64,000 nt of DNA from Pseudoalteromonas prydzensis (GCF_001661495.1 NZ_BDDT01000001.1:558001-622000), one strand, 5' to 3'; positions 19,013-29,373 are shown, numbered from the stretch's first letter. Made by a program: numbers and translations. Notes: generated by a model not told the origin, from the sequence alone.

Positions 19013-20320
19013 ATGCTGCGCTGGAATGAGGTATCCGCAGATGCACAAAGTGCGGCGCTTATGCGCCCTGCTGTCAGTGCAAGTGCTGAAGTTGAAGACA
19101 TTTGCCAAACGATTATGGCGAATGTAAAAGAGCAAGGCGATGGTGCCCTACTCGATATGGCGAAGCAATTTGATAACCGTGAAAAGCCACGGTTATTAGT
19201 GCCACAAGACGAGATAAATAATGCTGTGCAACAGCTAAGTCCTGAGCTTAAATATGCGATTGATACGGCTTATGCCAATGTGAAACGTTTTCACCAAGCA
19301 CAACTACCTAAAGATATTAAGTTGACCACTCAACCTGGCGTGTTGTGTGAACTAAAATATCAAGCTATCGAAGCGGTTGGTATTTACGTACCTGGTGGTA
19401 GTGCACCTTTACCTTCGTCGGTGATTATGCAAGGTGTGCTTGCACAGTTAAGCGGCGCAAGTACTGTAGTGTTAGCAACACCAGTACAAGGCGACTTACC
19501 AATCAATCCAGCAATTTTATATGCGGCTAAATTATGCGGTATCAAAACAATCGTCGAAAGTGGCGGCGCCGGTGCAATCGCCGCAATGGCCTATGGTACA
19601 GACTCTGTGCCTAAGGTGAATAAGATCTTTGGTCCAGGTAACAGCTTTGTGACTATGGCTAAACAACTTGTTGCACAAACAATTCCTGGTATGGCAATAG
19701 ATATGCCAGCGGGCCCTTCTGAGGTATTGGTGATTGCTGATGAGCGTGCTAACCCTGAATTTATTGCCGCAGATTTATTATCTCAAGCAGAGCACGGTGC
19801 AGACTCACAAGTTATTTTACTGAGTAACAGTGAATTGACTATCACCCGAACTGAACAAGCTATTGAGCGTCAGCTAGCCAAACTATCACGACAAGATATT
19901 GCAGCAAAAGCATTGGCTAATTCATCGCTTATTTTGGTTGATTCAATCGAGCAAGCATTTGATGTATCAGCGCAATATGGCCCTGAACACTTAATTTTGC
20001 AATTAGCGGACGCGAACCCGTATTTAGCTAAAGTAAAAAATGCCGGCTCTGTCTTTGTGGGTGACTACACGCCAGAGTCCGCAGGTGATTACGCCTCGGG
20101 TACGAATCACGTGTTACCGACATATGGTTACAGTGCCACGTACTCAAGTTTAAATTTACTGGATTTTTTCCGTACTTATACCGTACAAACAATCACCCAA
20201 AATGGGTTAAGAAACTTATCAAAAGCAATATTACCTCTGGCTGATGCAGAAGGACTTGATGCCCACGCAAATGCTGTAAAGGTACGTTTAGAGGCCATGA
20301 ATAGAGGTAATGAACAATGA
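19013..20320 (+). CDS. hisD: Histidinol dehydrogenase
   Basis: A 435-residue zinc enzyme performing the last two steps, histidinol to histidine with two NAD+. The family signature region [16 protein letters not shown] and the catalytic and zinc residues in [10 protein letters not shown] and GPEHL are present, with a late [10 protein letters not shown] motif. It begins 4 bases after hisG and its stop overlaps the hisC start by 4 bases (ATGA), indicating translational coupling. Confidence 0.97.
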   Translation: MLRWNEVSADAQSAALMRPAVSASAEVEDICQTIMANVKEQGDGALLDMAKQFDNREKPRLLVPQDEINNAVQQLSPELKYAIDTAYANVKRFHQAQLPKDIKLTTQPGVLCELKYQAIEAVGIYVPGGSAPLPSSVIMQGVLAQLSGASTVVLATPVQGDLPINPAILYAAKLCGIKTIVESGGAGAIAAMAYGTDSVPKVNKIFGPGNSFVTMAKQLVAQTIPGMAIDMPAGPSEVLVIADERANPEFIAADLLSQAEHGADSQVILLSNSELTITRTEQAIERQLAKLSRQDIAAKALANSSLILVDSIEQAFDVSAQYGPEHLILQLADANPYLAKVKNAGSVFVGDYTPESAGDYASGTNHVLPTYGYSATYSSLNLLDFFRTYTVQTITQNGLRNLSKAILPLADAEGLDAHANAVKVRLEAMNRGNEQ

Positions 20321-21402
20321 GTAATAACCCCTTATTACCAGCCAATATTGATGCATTAGCAGCATATAGCTCAGCAAAAAGTGAAAAACTTACCGGCACA
20401 ACATGGCTAAATGCCAACGAAAGTCCGTATGTAAAAAGCGTTAATATCAGTATTGAAGATTTAAACCGCTACCCAGATCCGCAGCCTGCAACTGTGATAA
20501 ACAGTTATGCAACTTACGCGCAATTAACACCTGAGCACGTATTGATGACCCGCGGTGCAGATGAAGGAATTGAGCTTCTGGTGCGCACCTATTGCCAGCC
20601 AGGGCAAGATTCAGTTGCGTTATTCTTACCAACTTATGGTATGTATAAAGTAACGGCAGATACTCACAATGTAGCGATTAACGGTTTAAGCCAAGCGCTG
20701 CTGTTAGATGGCTCAGTTGATGAAATAATCACAGCTGTTGGTAATAGTAAATTAGTGTTTATTTGCAACCCCAATAACCCTACTGGCAGTTTAACATCGC
20801 TTGATAAAATCAAAGCCATTGCCACAGCCTTAACTGATAAAGCCTTGGTGATTGTTGATGAAGCATATATTGAGTTTTGCCCTGAGCAAAGCGCAAGCAG
20901 CCTTATTAATGAATTTGCCAACCTAGTTGTGCTGCGTACACTTTCAAAAGCGTTTGCGTTAGCAGGCCTTCGTACTGGCTTTACCCTAGCCCAAGCGTCG
21001 GTACTTGCGCCAATACGTAAAGTGATCGCGCCGTATCCTGTGTCAACTGTGGTCGCGAGTATTGCTGCAAGCGCTCTAAGCCCAGATGCAATTACCTCAA
21101 TGCGTCGCCAAGTCACCATTTTAAACGCCCTAAAAGTTAAGCTTAAGCAATGGTTAGCAGCGTCTCCTGCGGTTTTACACGTGCTCAGTGGTGAAGGTAA
21201 CTTTGTCACACTTAAGCTTGCCGATAAAAACAGCTTTCACGTTGCACTTGAGCAAGGTTTAGTGATGCGTGCATTTACTTTATACGGTGAAAACGATTGG
21301 TTACGCATTTCAATTGGTAATGAACAAGAATTAGAACAAGTAAAAATTTGGTTAGATGGCTTAAGCCAATCTACCACGCAAAAAGAGCAGGAAGTATCAT
21401 GA
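20317..21402 (+). CDS. hisC: Histidinol-phosphate aminotransferase
   Basis: A 361-residue PLP enzyme that converts imidazole-acetol phosphate to histidinol phosphate. The fold-type I aspartate is in VDEAYIEF near residue 190 and the PLP-binding lysine in RTLSKAFALAGLRTG near residue 210. FNPNNPTG-like and WLNANESPY motifs are also present. Both ends overlap neighbours by 4 bases (hisD and hisB). Confidence 0.97.
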   Translation: MSNNPLLPANIDALAAYSSAKSEKLTGTTWLNANESPYVKSVNISIEDLNRYPDPQPATVINSYATYAQLTPEHVLMTRGADEGIELLVRTYCQPGQDSVALFLPTYGMYKVTADTHNVAINGLSQALLLDGSVDEIITAVGNSKLVFICNPNNPTGSLTSLDKIKAIATALTDKALVIVDEAYIEFCPEQSASSLINEFANLVVLRTLSKAFALAGLRTGFTLAQASVLAPIRKVIAPYPVSTVVASIAASALSPDAITSMRRQVTILNALKVKLKQWLAASPAVLHVLSGEGNFVTLKLADKNSFHVALEQGLVMRAFTLYGENDWLRISIGNEQELEQVKIWLDGLSQSTTQKEQEVS

Positions 21403-22460
21403 GTAACCCGTATTTATTTATCGACCGTGACGGTACGATTATCGAAGAGCCAATCACAGACAAACAAGTAGACAGCTTAGAAAAGCTGGCCTTTTTGCCC
21501 AATGTGATCCCTGCATTATTACAATTACAAGCTGCTGGTTATCGTTTAGTGATGGTGTCAAACCAAGATGGTTTAGGCACAGACAGCTTCCCAACCGCTG
21601 ACTTTGATATCGCTCAAGATAAAATGATGGATATTTTATCAAGCCAAGGGATTAAGTTTGACGACGTATTAATTTGCCCTCACTTTGATCAGCAAAACTG
21701 TGATTGCCGTAAACCGAAAACCGGCCTACTCACCGAGCTTATGCGCTCTGGTAAAGTTGATTTAGGTCGCTCTTTTGTGATTGGCGACCGCCAAACGGAT
21801 ATTGGTCTTGCGCAAAACTTATGCTGTGAAGGCATTTTGTATGACGGCGATTGGAATGCAATTGTCACTAAACTCACCACTGCAGATCGCCAAGGCCGAG
21901 TTACTCGTAATACCAAAGAAACGCAAATAGATGTAAAACTCAATTTAGATCAAACTAAAAACGGTGAAATAAGCACAGGCCTTGGCTTTTTTGATCACAT
22001 GCTCGATCAAATTCGTACTCACGCCAACATCGGCCTAGATATTCAAGCTAAAGGTGATTTACACATTGATGAGCACCACTTGGTTGAAGACATTGGTATT
22101 GCGCTGGGCCTTGCATTAAAAGAAGCACTAGGTACTAAATCGCAAATTGCTCGTTATGGTTTTGCGCTACCAATGGATGAATGCAAAGCGGAAGCGCAAA
22201 TCGATTTATCAGGGCGTGCTTCGTTTGTACTAAACGCCAACTTTAGCCGTGAAAAAGCCGGTGATCTAGATGTGCAAATGGTTGAGCACTTTTTCAAAAG
22301 TTTAAGCGACAATGCTGCAATTAGTTTAATATTGTCTGTGAGCGACGGTAACTGTCATCACCAAGTTGAAGGTTTGTTTAAAGCGTTTTCTCGTGCGCTA
22401 CGTATGGCCATTGCGGCTGATGCTAGCCAACAAACAGCCAGCTCTAAGGGGTGTTTATGA
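21399..22460 (+). CDS. hisB: Bifunctional histidinol-phosphatase / imidazoleglycerol-phosphate dehydratase
   Basis: A 353-residue fusion starting at ATG 21399, which overlaps the hisC stop; a longer frame from 21348 is rejected for that reason. The N-terminal HAD phosphatase has FIDRDGTI (nucleophile Asp) and a zinc loop with CPHFDQQNCDCRKP. The C-terminal dehydratase from about residue 165 shows GLGFFDHMLDQ, DEHHLVEDIGI and EHFFKSLSDNA metal ligands. It catalyses steps 6 and 8 of histidine synthesis, and the fusion is the gammaproteobacterial arrangement. Confidence 0.97.
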   Translation: MSNPYLFIDRDGTIIEEPITDKQVDSLEKLAFLPNVIPALLQLQAAGYRLVMVSNQDGLGTDSFPTADFDIAQDKMMDILSSQGIKFDDVLICPHFDQQNCDCRKPKTGLLTELMRSGKVDLGRSFVIGDRQTDIGLAQNLCCEGILYDGDWNAIVTKLTTADRQGRVTRNTKETQIDVKLNLDQTKNGEISTGLGFFDHMLDQIRTHANIGLDIQAKGDLHIDEHHLVEDIGIALGLALKEALGTKSQIARYGFALPMDECKAEAQIDLSGRASFVLNANFSREKAGDLDVQMVEHFFKSLSDNAAISLILSVSDGNCHHQVEGLFKAFSRALRMAIAADASQQTASSKGCL

Positions 22461-23047
22461 TTGCCATCATTAATACCGGTTGTGCCAATATCAACTCAGT
22501 GCGCTTTGCATTTGAACGCCTTGGCCAGACGCCAGAGGTGATCACTTCACCTGAGCAACTTAAAAACTTTGAACGCGCCATTTTACCGGGCGTAGGCCAC
22601 GCCTCTGTTGCCATGAAACGCTTGGTAGAAGGCGGTTGGCAACAGGCAATCAATGAATACCAACGCCCGCTGATGGGGATTTGTTTAGGTATGCAGCTTT
22701 TATGCGACAGCACTGAAGAAGGTAATGTACAGTGCTTAGGTAAAATCCCAGGACAAGTTAAAGCGCTGGATGTTGGCAATTTAACCTCGCCGCACATGGG
22801 CTGGAATAACCTGAACGTTAACCGTGCGCATGCGCTCACTAAAGGCCTTGATGTCAATGACCAAGTGTATTTTGTGCATAGCTTTGCTCATACCGTAAAT
22901 GATGCCACCCTTGTGAGTGGCGAATACGGGCAAACCTTTTCAGCAATTGTTGCCAACGACAACTACGCAGGTATGCAATTTCACCCGGAGCGTAGTGCTA
23001 AAGTCGGCACACGGTTATTACAAAACTTTTTAGACTGGCAAGTTTAA
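22457..23047 (+). CDS. hisH: Imidazole glycerol phosphate synthase, glutaminase subunit
   Basis: A 196-residue class I glutamine amidotransferase. It supplies ammonia to HisF. The nucleophile Cys is in GICLGMQLL near residue 77 and the His/Glu pair is in QFHPERSAKVG near residue 178. The start at ATG 22457 overlaps the hisB stop; an upstream GTG two codons earlier is less likely. Confidence 0.97.
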   Translation: MIAIINTGCANINSVRFAFERLGQTPEVITSPEQLKNFERAILPGVGHASVAMKRLVEGGWQQAINEYQRPLMGICLGMQLLCDSTEEGNVQCLGKIPGQVKALDVGNLTSPHMGWNNLNVNRAHALTKGLDVNDQVYFVHSFAHTVNDATLVSGEYGQTFSAIVANDNYAGMQFHPERSAKVGTRLLQNFLDWQV

Positions 23048-23073
23048 TCAACTATTAATAAAGAGAATTCAAC

Positions 23074-23808
23074 GTGATTATTCCAGCATTAGATGTATTA
23101 CAAAATCAAATCGTACGTTTATACCAAGGTAAGTACGACACAGCGCAGTTTTATCCCTTTGAACTTGGTGCACGATTACAAGAGTATGCACAAAGCGGCG
23201 CAGGTAAATTGCACTTGGTTGATTTAGAAGGTGCCCGCGATCCAAGCAAAAAGCAATGGCAACACATTCAAGCGGCCACCAAAGCACTTAATGTACCCTA
23301 TCAAGTCGGTGGCGGTATTCGTACTGAGCAAGACGTAAGCGACTGGCTTAAAGCCGGTGCTAACCAAGTAGTAATTGGCTCTATGGCGGTTGAAAAACGC
23401 GATGAAGTAAAAAGCTGGATTGAAAAATTCGCTGCCAAGCACTTTGTAATCGCCCTAGATGTTAATAAAACCACAAGCGGCTGGGCCCCTGCTACCCACG
23501 GTTGGTTAAGTGAGTCTGAGTTTGGCTTATTTGAATTAGTCGATTTTTATGTGGCATTGGGCGTGATTGATTTTCTATGTACGGACATCAGTAAAGATGG
23601 CACCATGACCGGCCCCTCTTTCGCTCTGTACCAAGATTTAGCGAACCATAATGGCGACATTAAAGTGCAAGCATCTGGTGGCGTAAGCTCACTTGATGAC
23701 ATTAAAAAGCTTAAAGAGCTGGGCGTTGGCGGCGTTATTTTAGGTAAGTCACTGCTTGATGGCGCATTTAATGTTGAGGAGGCGTTAGCATGTTATCAAA
23801 ACGCATAA
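23074..23808 (+). CDS. hisA: ProFAR isomerase
   Basis: A 244-residue TIM barrel that isomerises ProFAR to PRFAR. The catalytic acids are visible as the Asp in IIPALDVL and the Asp in [14 protein letters not shown]; two phosphate-binding loops are QVGGGIRT and QASGGVSS. It starts with GTG at 23074 and its end overlaps hisF by 19 bases. The gene is separated from hisH by 26 bases, the largest gap inside the operon. Confidence 0.97.
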   Translation: MIIPALDVLQNQIVRLYQGKYDTAQFYPFELGARLQEYAQSGAGKLHLVDLEGARDPSKKQWQHIQAATKALNVPYQVGGGIRTEQDVSDWLKAGANQVVIGSMAVEKRDEVKSWIEKFAAKHFVIALDVNKTTSGWAPATHGWLSESEFGLFELVDFYVALGVIDFLCTDISKDGTMTGPSFALYQDLANHNGDIKVQASGGVSSLDDIKKLKELGVGGVILGKSLLDGAFNVEEALACYQNA

Positions 23809-24569
23809 TCCCATGCTTAGATGTCAAAGACGGCCAAGTAGTGAAAGGCGTAAAATTTAAAGGTCACGAAATCGTTGGTGATATTTTAACGCTTGCGCAA
23901 GCTTACAGTGAAGCTGGCGCAGACGAATTGGTTTTTTATGAAATTAGCGCAAGCGTTGAAAAACGCCTACTCGATGTAAATTGGGTTGAAAGCATAGCGC
24001 GTCATATTGATATTCCGTTTTGTGTAGCCGGTGGTATTAAATCTGTAGCCGATGCAGCGCGCGTACTTGAGCGCGGCGCGGATAAAATCAGTATAAACAG
24101 CCCTGCTATTGCGCGCCCTGAGCTCATTAAAGAACTACATGATGAGTTTGGTAAGCAATGTGTGGTGGTCGGTATTGATAGCTTTTATGATGAAACAACT
24201 GGTGAATACCTAGTTTATCAGCTTACTGGCGATCCGAATGCATCAAGCCGCACCCGCTATAAGACCGAGGAGTGGGTAAAGCGAGTGCAAGACTTAGGTG
24301 CAGGAGAAATCGTACTAAACTGCATGAACCAAGATGGTGTACGTAATGGTTATGATAACCAGCAGCTATCTAAAATGCGTGCTTTGTGTGATATTCCCCT
24401 TATTGCCTCAGGTGGTGCTGGCACCATGCAAGATTTTGTTGATGTATTTAAACAAAGCCACGTTGATGGTGCACTCGCAGCCAGCGTATTTCATAAAAAT
24501 GTGATCAACATTGGCGAATTAAAACAATATTTAACCGATAACCAAGTGGCGGCGCGACTATGCAACTAA
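23790..24569 (+). CDS. hisF: Imidazole glycerol phosphate synthase, cyclase subunit
   Basis: A 259-residue TIM barrel that uses HisH-derived ammonia to make IGP and AICAR. Landmarks are [19 protein letters not shown] with the catalytic Asp, [18 protein letters not shown] and LIASGGAGT. It overlaps hisA by 19 bases and hisI by 10 bases. Confidence 0.97.
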   Translation: MLSKRIIPCLDVKDGQVVKGVKFKGHEIVGDILTLAQAYSEAGADELVFYEISASVEKRLLDVNWVESIARHIDIPFCVAGGIKSVADAARVLERGADKISINSPAIARPELIKELHDEFGKQCVVVGIDSFYDETTGEYLVYQLTGDPNASSRTRYKTEEWVKRVQDLGAGEIVLNCMNQDGVRNGYDNQQLSKMRALCDIPLIASGGAGTMQDFVDVFKQSHVDGALAASVFHKNVINIGELKQYLTDNQVAARLCN

Positions 24570-25174
24570 CCAAACAAAACCTTACCCAAGTTGATTTTGC
24601 AAAAAGCGAATTGATCCCAGCTATCGTACAAGATGCTCGCACTGGGGTTATTTTAATGCAAGGTTTTATGAACCAAGAATCACTTGAAGTCACCTTTGAA
24701 AAGCAAAAAGTGACCTTTTACTCGCGTTCAAAAAATCGTTTATGGACCAAAGGTGAAACCTCTGAGAATTACTTAGAAGTGGTGTCAGTGCATACTGATT
24801 GCGATTATGACTCTATTTTAGTGCTTGCCAATCCACTTGGGCCAACGTGTCACTTGGGCACACAAAGTTGCTTTGGTGATGCTGCAAAACCTGCATTAAG
24901 CTTCTTAGCCCAACTTGAGCAAGTGATTGTTGAACGTAAAAACGATGATCCAGAACAAAGCTACACTGCTTCTTTGTTTGCGAAAGACTTAAGCCGTAGC
25001 TGTCAAAAAGTCGGTGAAGAAGGTGTTGAGGTTGCCCTAGCTGCGATGAAACACGATAACGAAGAGTTGACCAATGAATCTGCTGATTTGCTATATCACC
25101 TAATCGTGTTACTACAGCGCCAAGGCTTAGAATTAAAAGACGTGGTTGCGTGTCTGCAAGGTCGTCATAAATAA
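24560..25174 (+). CDS. hisI: Bifunctional phosphoribosyl-AMP cyclohydrolase / phosphoribosyl-ATP pyrophosphatase
   Basis: A 204-residue HisIE fusion for steps 2 and 3 of histidine synthesis. The N-terminal cyclohydrolase has [18 protein letters not shown] and the zinc cysteines in HTDCDYDS and [12 protein letters not shown]. The C-terminal pyrophosphohydrolase from about residue 115 has [13 protein letters not shown] and [14 protein letters not shown] acidic helices. It is the last gene of the operon and a strong terminator follows. Confidence 0.97.
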   Translation: MQLTKQNLTQVDFAKSELIPAIVQDARTGVILMQGFMNQESLEVTFEKQKVTFYSRSKNRLWTKGETSENYLEVVSVHTDCDYDSILVLANPLGPTCHLGTQSCFGDAAKPALSFLAQLEQVIVERKNDDPEQSYTASLFAKDLSRSCQKVGEEGVEVALAAMKHDNEELTNESADLLYHLIVLLQRQGLELKDVVACLQGRHK

Positions 25175-25180
25175 TATTTT

Positions 25181-25212
25181 GCGCGGCCCTGGTGCCGCGC
25201 TAAGTATTTTTT
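25181..25212 (+). terminator. his operon terminator
   Basis: GCGCGGC (25181-25187) pairs with GCCGCGC (25194-25200) around a six-base loop, followed by TAAGTATTTTTT. It lies 7 bases past the hisI stop. Confidence 0.85.
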
Positions 25213-25229
25213 AGCTACTAAATTGTAGC

Positions 25230-26618
25230 TCAAGCTTTATCATCTAATGCTGCAAGTACATCACGGGTAAAATCATGTTCGCTAAATCCTTGTTGGCCAG
25301 CAAGATCGTAACCTCGCCTAACTATGATCAATTGTTTACTCGGAATAATAACCAAATATTGACCACGATTACCCCGTGCAGCAATGGTGTCATTAGGTAA
25401 CTGCGGAAAACGCTCATTATAAAGCCACCACTGTGCTCCGTAACCAGGCGATTTAAGTGGTGGTTGTGCCATCGCTGGTGTACTTATGTAAGTTAGCCAA
25501 TTACTTGGCAGTAATTGCTCATTATTCCATTTTCCGTTATGCAAATGTAATAACCCCAAACGAGCCAAATCCCGTGATGTGGTCCAAACCTGCGACGATA
25601 AAATAAAATCACTGCGCCAATCAGTTTCCAAAAAGGTATGTTGCATCCCAATTTTATCGAGTAAATTTTTATACGGATAAGTAAGGTAAGTTAATTCATC
25701 ATCGAAAGTCTCACGTAGCGTACGCATTGCTAACATAGTATCGTTATTGGCATACTTCCAACGGCTACCAGGTTCAACCTCTAATGCCGTATGAGTTGCG
25801 GTATCTGAGACTAAACCACCGCCCATATACACTCTGTCTGTACGATTTCCTGCAACATTACTATCAAGCCCGGAAGCCATATGTAATAAATGCTGTAGCG
25901 TAATTTTATTACGTGGATCTAACGCATGTGACCAACTGCTTAGGCCCGCAGACTGAGTAACCTCAAGGCGCTTTTGTTGTAGCGCAACACCTATTATGCT
26001 TGCCCCAATACTCTTTGCTACTGACCAAGTACGTTGAGCCGTCTCTGGGGTAAACCCAGGTTTATAGTGTTCAGCTAAAATAGCATCAGGTGTCGCAATT
26101 AAAATAGCCGAGGTTCTTGCCCCTTCACCGTAATGCTTAGTGAATGCTTGCTCGATGACTTTATTCAATGCATGGTTAGCTGTTTTGTTATTCACCCCAT
26201 TACGTTTAGTCCAAGGCGCACCGGTATCAGGCTTATCAGCTAAGTTTTCACTAAATGGCGATAACACCAACGCAGCCTGATCCACAGTTGCACCAACAGG
26301 TAAGTCGACACACCCTAAACGCGGTCGCCATACAGATATACGCTGATGTGCGCCATTATCATAACTAACAACAACCCGCTTATGCTCTTTATCAACTTTG
26401 GCCGATAAAGCGGCGACTTTATCAGCTATGACTGAATAGATACCGGTTAGCTCATCGTGTTTAATTTGTGCTGTTGTTTTTTTACTATTAAACGTTGCAC
26501 TACAGGTAAAGTTTGCCACATAACCTGCCGCATACGCATTGATGGTGGTGTCAGTTTCTTGCGCTGATGCTGTTGCAGATACGTAAAGCAGTGCACAGAG
26601 GAAATTTATTTTTTTCAT
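25230..26618 (-). CDS. Exported beta-lactamase-related serine hydrolase
   Basis: A 462-residue protein with a signal peptide ending near ATASAQE. The class C/esterase-type active site is SVAK at 199-202 (TWSVAKSIG) followed by KYANNDT, a Y-x-N motif, near residue 275. GYGAQWWLYN and RGNRGQYLVIIPSKQLIIVRRG close the fold. An unusual N-terminal extension of about 130 residues (with C39 and C103) precedes the catalytic domain. Relatives include esterases and 6-aminohexanoate-dimer hydrolase-like enzymes rather than true beta-lactamases, so the substrate is open. It is convergent with the his operon. Confidence 0.88.
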   Translation of the reverse strand: MKKINFLCALLYVSATASAQETDTTINAYAAGYVANFTCSATFNSKKTTAQIKHDELTGIYSVIADKVAALSAKVDKEHKRVVVSYDNGAHQRISVWRPRLGCVDLPVGATVDQAALVLSPFSENLADKPDTGAPWTKRNGVNNKTANHALNKVIEQAFTKHYGEGARTSAILIATPDAILAEHYKPGFTPETAQRTWSVAKSIGASIIGVALQQKRLEVTQSAGLSSWSHALDPRNKITLQHLLHMASGLDSNVAGNRTDRVYMGGGLVSDTATHTALEVEPGSRWKYANNDTMLAMRTLRETFDDELTYLTYPYKNLLDKIGMQHTFLETDWRSDFILSSQVWTTSRDLARLGLLHLHNGKWNNEQLLPSNWLTYISTPAMAQPPLKSPGYGAQWWLYNERFPQLPNDTIAARGNRGQYLVIIPSKQLIIVRRGYDLAGQQGFSEHDFTRDVLAALDDKA

Positions 26619-26887
26619 TATTTATCCTACTAAATTTGTCCTACTAAGATTCAACAATACAAAGCCGTTATACTATACTTCTTTGCGCCAAATGCTGTTG
26701 TTATTATTAAAGTTAGCAGATCCTTTTAGCAATTAAATAACTTTACGGTGGCTATGCCTTTATTAGCGACCAGCAACTTAACTTATGCAACAATTAAAAC
26801 TCAGCCGTTTATTTTTTATTCCTTTAAACCTTTTCAATCGCTGTATGCGACTAAACTAAAAACACCACATAATAAAAGGGAATAATA

Positions 26888-27628
26888 ATGAACAACGTAT
26901 TTACACGAGTAACACTGATTGGCGCAGTATTAGTTTCGGCTCAAGCTCTGGCTTGGTGGAATAACGATATGACATTACAAGACACAAAACAGCTGACACT
27001 TGATACTCAATCGTTAACGGCATTAAATGTCGAAGCCGGCGCTGGTTTCTTAACGATTGTTGGCACTGAGACAGATTCAATCACTGTAAAGGCCGAAATT
27101 TATCAATATGAAGCGCACAAAAATTATTGTCTAAATTTAGCGAAACAAGGCACTGCAGCAAAGCTCACCGCAAATAATTGTAATAACAGTAATGATCAAC
27201 AAACACGTATTGATTTAACGGTATCAATACCGAAAGCATTTACTCTTGATATTACTGATGGTTCTGGCGCAATTGCAATTGAAAACACCGCAACTACAAC
27301 AATTCACGATGGTTCAGGTGAAATACAAGTGCGTAATATCGCAGGCGATCTAGACATTGAAGATGGATCGGGGGCAATTGAGGCACGTAATATTATTGGT
27401 AATGTGAACATTCATGACGGCTCAGGAAGTATTGAGCTTGTAAATAGTGAGCAGAACGTAAAAATTAGCGATGGCTCTGGCAGTATATATGTAAAAAATA
27501 CTCAGGGCGATGTCAGCATTTCTGATGGCTCAGGAGGCATTACCGTTGATAAAGCAGCAAGCTTTACCTTGTTATCTGATGGTTCTGGCTCTGTTACGGT
27601 AAATAATGTGCCAAAACAAAACCTATAA
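26888..27628 (+). CDS. Exported DGSG-repeat protein (DUF4097/adhesin-like beta solenoid)
   Basis: A 246-residue protein with a signal peptide (cleavage near AQALAWW). After about 115 residues with a DUF4097-like head come seven copies of a 17-20 residue unit built on DGSG, for example DGSGAIAIENTATTTIH, DGSGEIQVRNIAGDLDIE and DGSGSIYVKNTQGDVSIS. The spacing of alternating hydrophobic residues suggests a right-handed beta solenoid with DGSG turns stacked in register. Two cysteines (NYCLN, ANNCNN) could form a disulfide. It has a strong GGGAATAAT translation start region. Function unknown; envelope or surface structure is a guess. Confidence 0.8.
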   Translation: MNNVFTRVTLIGAVLVSAQALAWWNNDMTLQDTKQLTLDTQSLTALNVEAGAGFLTIVGTETDSITVKAEIYQYEAHKNYCLNLAKQGTAAKLTANNCNNSNDQQTRIDLTVSIPKAFTLDITDGSGAIAIENTATTTIHDGSGEIQVRNIAGDLDIEDGSGAIEARNIIGNVNIHDGSGSIELVNSEQNVKISDGSGSIYVKNTQGDVSISDGSGGITVDKAASFTLLSDGSGSVTVNNVPKQNL

Positions 27629-27788
27629 ATTATTTACTAACAAGGTGCATTGGCAGTCGTCTCGCTGTGCACTTTTAAAATGTTTAATTTATAGCGTTAT
27701 TTTTTAGTCTTTAATGGCATTTTTTCAAGCCCTTAGGTATCCTTTAAGGAACTTCGAAGGATTAGCTATTACAAAAGGATAGCGCACT

Positions 27789-28301
27789 ATGAAAAAATCT
27801 TTAACGGTATTATTTACTGGTGTTATTTTAGCAGGCTGTACGTCATTAGCGCCTGAGCAACAAGCAAAAATTGATAATCTTACGCCTTGTGAAAAAATTA
27901 ATGGGCTATTAGCCTCTTACGATAAACGCTTTGAAGGTTTAAAGCGTACCCGCGTTAACACTAAATACATGGAAACCTGGACAGCTAAATATAATTTAGT
28001 AGGTGATCAGTGTCAGATCACCGCACTGGATGCAGATACTGTAACCTACCGTTGCCAAGATAATTACAAAGAACAAACTCAAGCAGTTGCGATACATCAA
28101 AAAGCAGTTAATTTTACCCGAGAATGCTTAGCCGCAAACAATTGGCATGAACAACAAAAAGAATCAGCAGAATCAATGCGAACTACTTTCGTACTTGATG
28201 AATCAACGCCTGTGATCTCAATTCATACCGGTAAAACGTTATCGCGTTCAACGCCATGGTCAACGTCATTAGAAATTGGTAAGCCTGTCGAAGGTAAATA
28301 A
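27789..28301 (+). CDS. Hypothetical lipoprotein, 170 residues
   Basis: The N-terminus MKKSLTVLFTGVILAGCTS is a clear lipoprotein signal with lipobox LAGC (Cys17); Thr-Ser after the Cys favours outer-membrane sorting. The mature part has further cysteines at TPCEK, DQCQI, YRCQD and RECLA, enough for two disulfides. I do not recognise the family. It follows the DGSG protein by 160 bases on the same strand and is ended by its own terminator. Confidence 0.78.
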   Translation: MKKSLTVLFTGVILAGCTSLAPEQQAKIDNLTPCEKINGLLASYDKRFEGLKRTRVNTKYMETWTAKYNLVGDQCQITALDADTVTYRCQDNYKEQTQAVAIHQKAVNFTRECLAANNWHEQQKESAESMRTTFVLDESTPVISIHTGKTLSRSTPWSTSLEIGKPVEGK

Positions 28302-28305
28302 GTAT

Positions 28306-28334
28306 GGCCACTGCAATGTGGCCTTATTTATTTT
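28306..28334 (+). terminator. Terminator after the lipoprotein gene
   Basis: GGCCAC (28306-28311) pairs with GTGGCC (28318-28323) across a six-base loop, followed by TTATTTATTTT. It touches the stop of the convergent protease gene. Confidence 0.7.
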
Positions 28335-29373
28335 AAAGTAACTTTATATGAGTGGCTGGCTTTGGCGCTGATAACTTAATGACGTGCCCTGCCCGCATTA
28401 AGGTAAACTCAATAGCGGTGCCAGCTTTGAGCTCTTTGATGTAGCTGGTGATACGTTCAATATTGGTCTTTTCTCCAGTGATCACATGCGGTCCTACCGC
28501 TAAAATCACATCGCCGCCAAGTGTTAAAGGTTGCCCTTGAATAACGGCCTGTACCAAGCCGCCTTTTAAACCCACTTGATCAGCAAAGCTTTGCTTAGAA
28601 ACTCGCTCGATTAATAACCCTGAACGCTGTGGAATGTTTAACGCCGCAGTAATACCACTGGGTAAAGTTGTATAGTGAGTACCAAACCAAATAGTCGGTC
28701 GCTCAATCAGCATTTGCTTAACAAGGTTACTGCTGGCAGCAAAACCCAAGCCTTCATTACCGCCTGATTGTGTTTGAATATAACTGACTACACCAATCAG
28801 CTGCCCTTTTTGATTAAACATAGGGCCGCCAGAATTGCCCTGATTAATGGCAGCATCGGTTTGTAAAAATTCTAGTTTCAGATTTTCATCACTACTTGGG
28901 TGAATACGACGACCACTTAAATGCCCGACCGTTAAGGTATGACTCAAACCATAAGGAGTGCCAATTATAAACACTTCTTCGCCAATTGCTGTTTTATCAG
29001 AGTCCGCTATTTTTATAGTTTTAAAATCAGTCTCGGTACTGATCAATTTTATGAGCGCAATATCAGCAGGAGCATAACTGGCTAGTACCTTTGCTTTAAA
29101 ATGTCCACGATTTGGTACATCAACCGTTAACTCATCCGCATCATTTACCACATGTGCTGCTGTTAAAATAAGTCCTTCATCATTAATAATGGAGCCGGTG
29201 CCCAAACTACTTGACGTCGTTTTTACCGCGCGATCATTTTCAATTCGCTGTAAGTCCGTATCGGCGTAAATAACCACCACTGATTGGTCGAGTTTTTCAT
29301 ACAAGCTGCTATAATCTTTTGCGTTTGCTAAGCTTGTAACTAAGCCTAAGCAGACTAGAAAGAATAATTTCAT
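28333..29373 (-). CDS. DegP/HtrA-like periplasmic serine protease with one PDZ domain
   Basis: A 346-residue trypsin-like protease. The signal peptide ends near SLANAKD. The catalytic triad is H74 (TAAHVV), D104 (PADIALIKL) and S181 (NQGNSGGPMF). A PDZ-like domain occupies about residues 235-335 and contains GGDVILAVGPHVI. One PDZ makes it closer to DegS-type architecture, but a cleavable-looking signal rather than an anchor suggests a free periplasmic quality-control protease. It is divergent from the small DUF1289 gene. Confidence 0.92.
   Translation of the reverse strand: MKLFFLVCLGLVTSLANAKDYSSLYEKLDQSVVVIYADTDLQRIENDRAVKTTSSSLGTGSIINDEGLILTAAHVVNDADELTVDVPNRGHFKAKVLASYAPADIALIKLISTETDFKTIKIADSDKTAIGEEVFIIGTPYGLSHTLTVGHLSGRRIHPSSDENLKLEFLQTDAAINQGNSGGPMFNQKGQLIGVVSYIQTQSGGNEGLGFAASSNLVKQMLIERPTIWFGTHYTTLPSGITAALNIPQRSGLLIERVSKQSFADQVGLKGGLVQAVIQGQPLTLGGDVILAVGPHVITGEKTNIERITSYIKELKAGTAIEFTLMRAGHVIKLSAPKPATHIKLL

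Noticed and set aside
20664..21209. Long open frame on the minus strand opposite hisC
   Set aside because: It is antisense to a well-conserved enzyme gene, with no family motif and no Shine-Dalgarno.
25212..25229. AGCTAC/GTAGCT inverted repeat as a terminator for the serine hydrolase gene
   Set aside because: On the minus strand it is followed by A residues, not by a T run.
26754..26885. 43-residue ORF ending just before the DGSG-repeat gene
   Set aside because: No Shine-Dalgarno, no recognisable motif, and composition typical of AT-rich noncoding DNA.
27250..27600. Regularly spaced GATGG-TCTGG repeats considered as a CRISPR array
   Set aside because: They lie in frame within an exported protein, encode DGSG each time and vary at third positions, so they are protein repeats.
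27748..27775. GGAACTT-N15-TACAAA, resembling an E. coli sigma-E promoter before the lipoprotein gene
   Set aside because: The start of transcription would fall within about 8 bases of the ATG and exclude the Shine-Dalgarno, so it is not a workable promoter.
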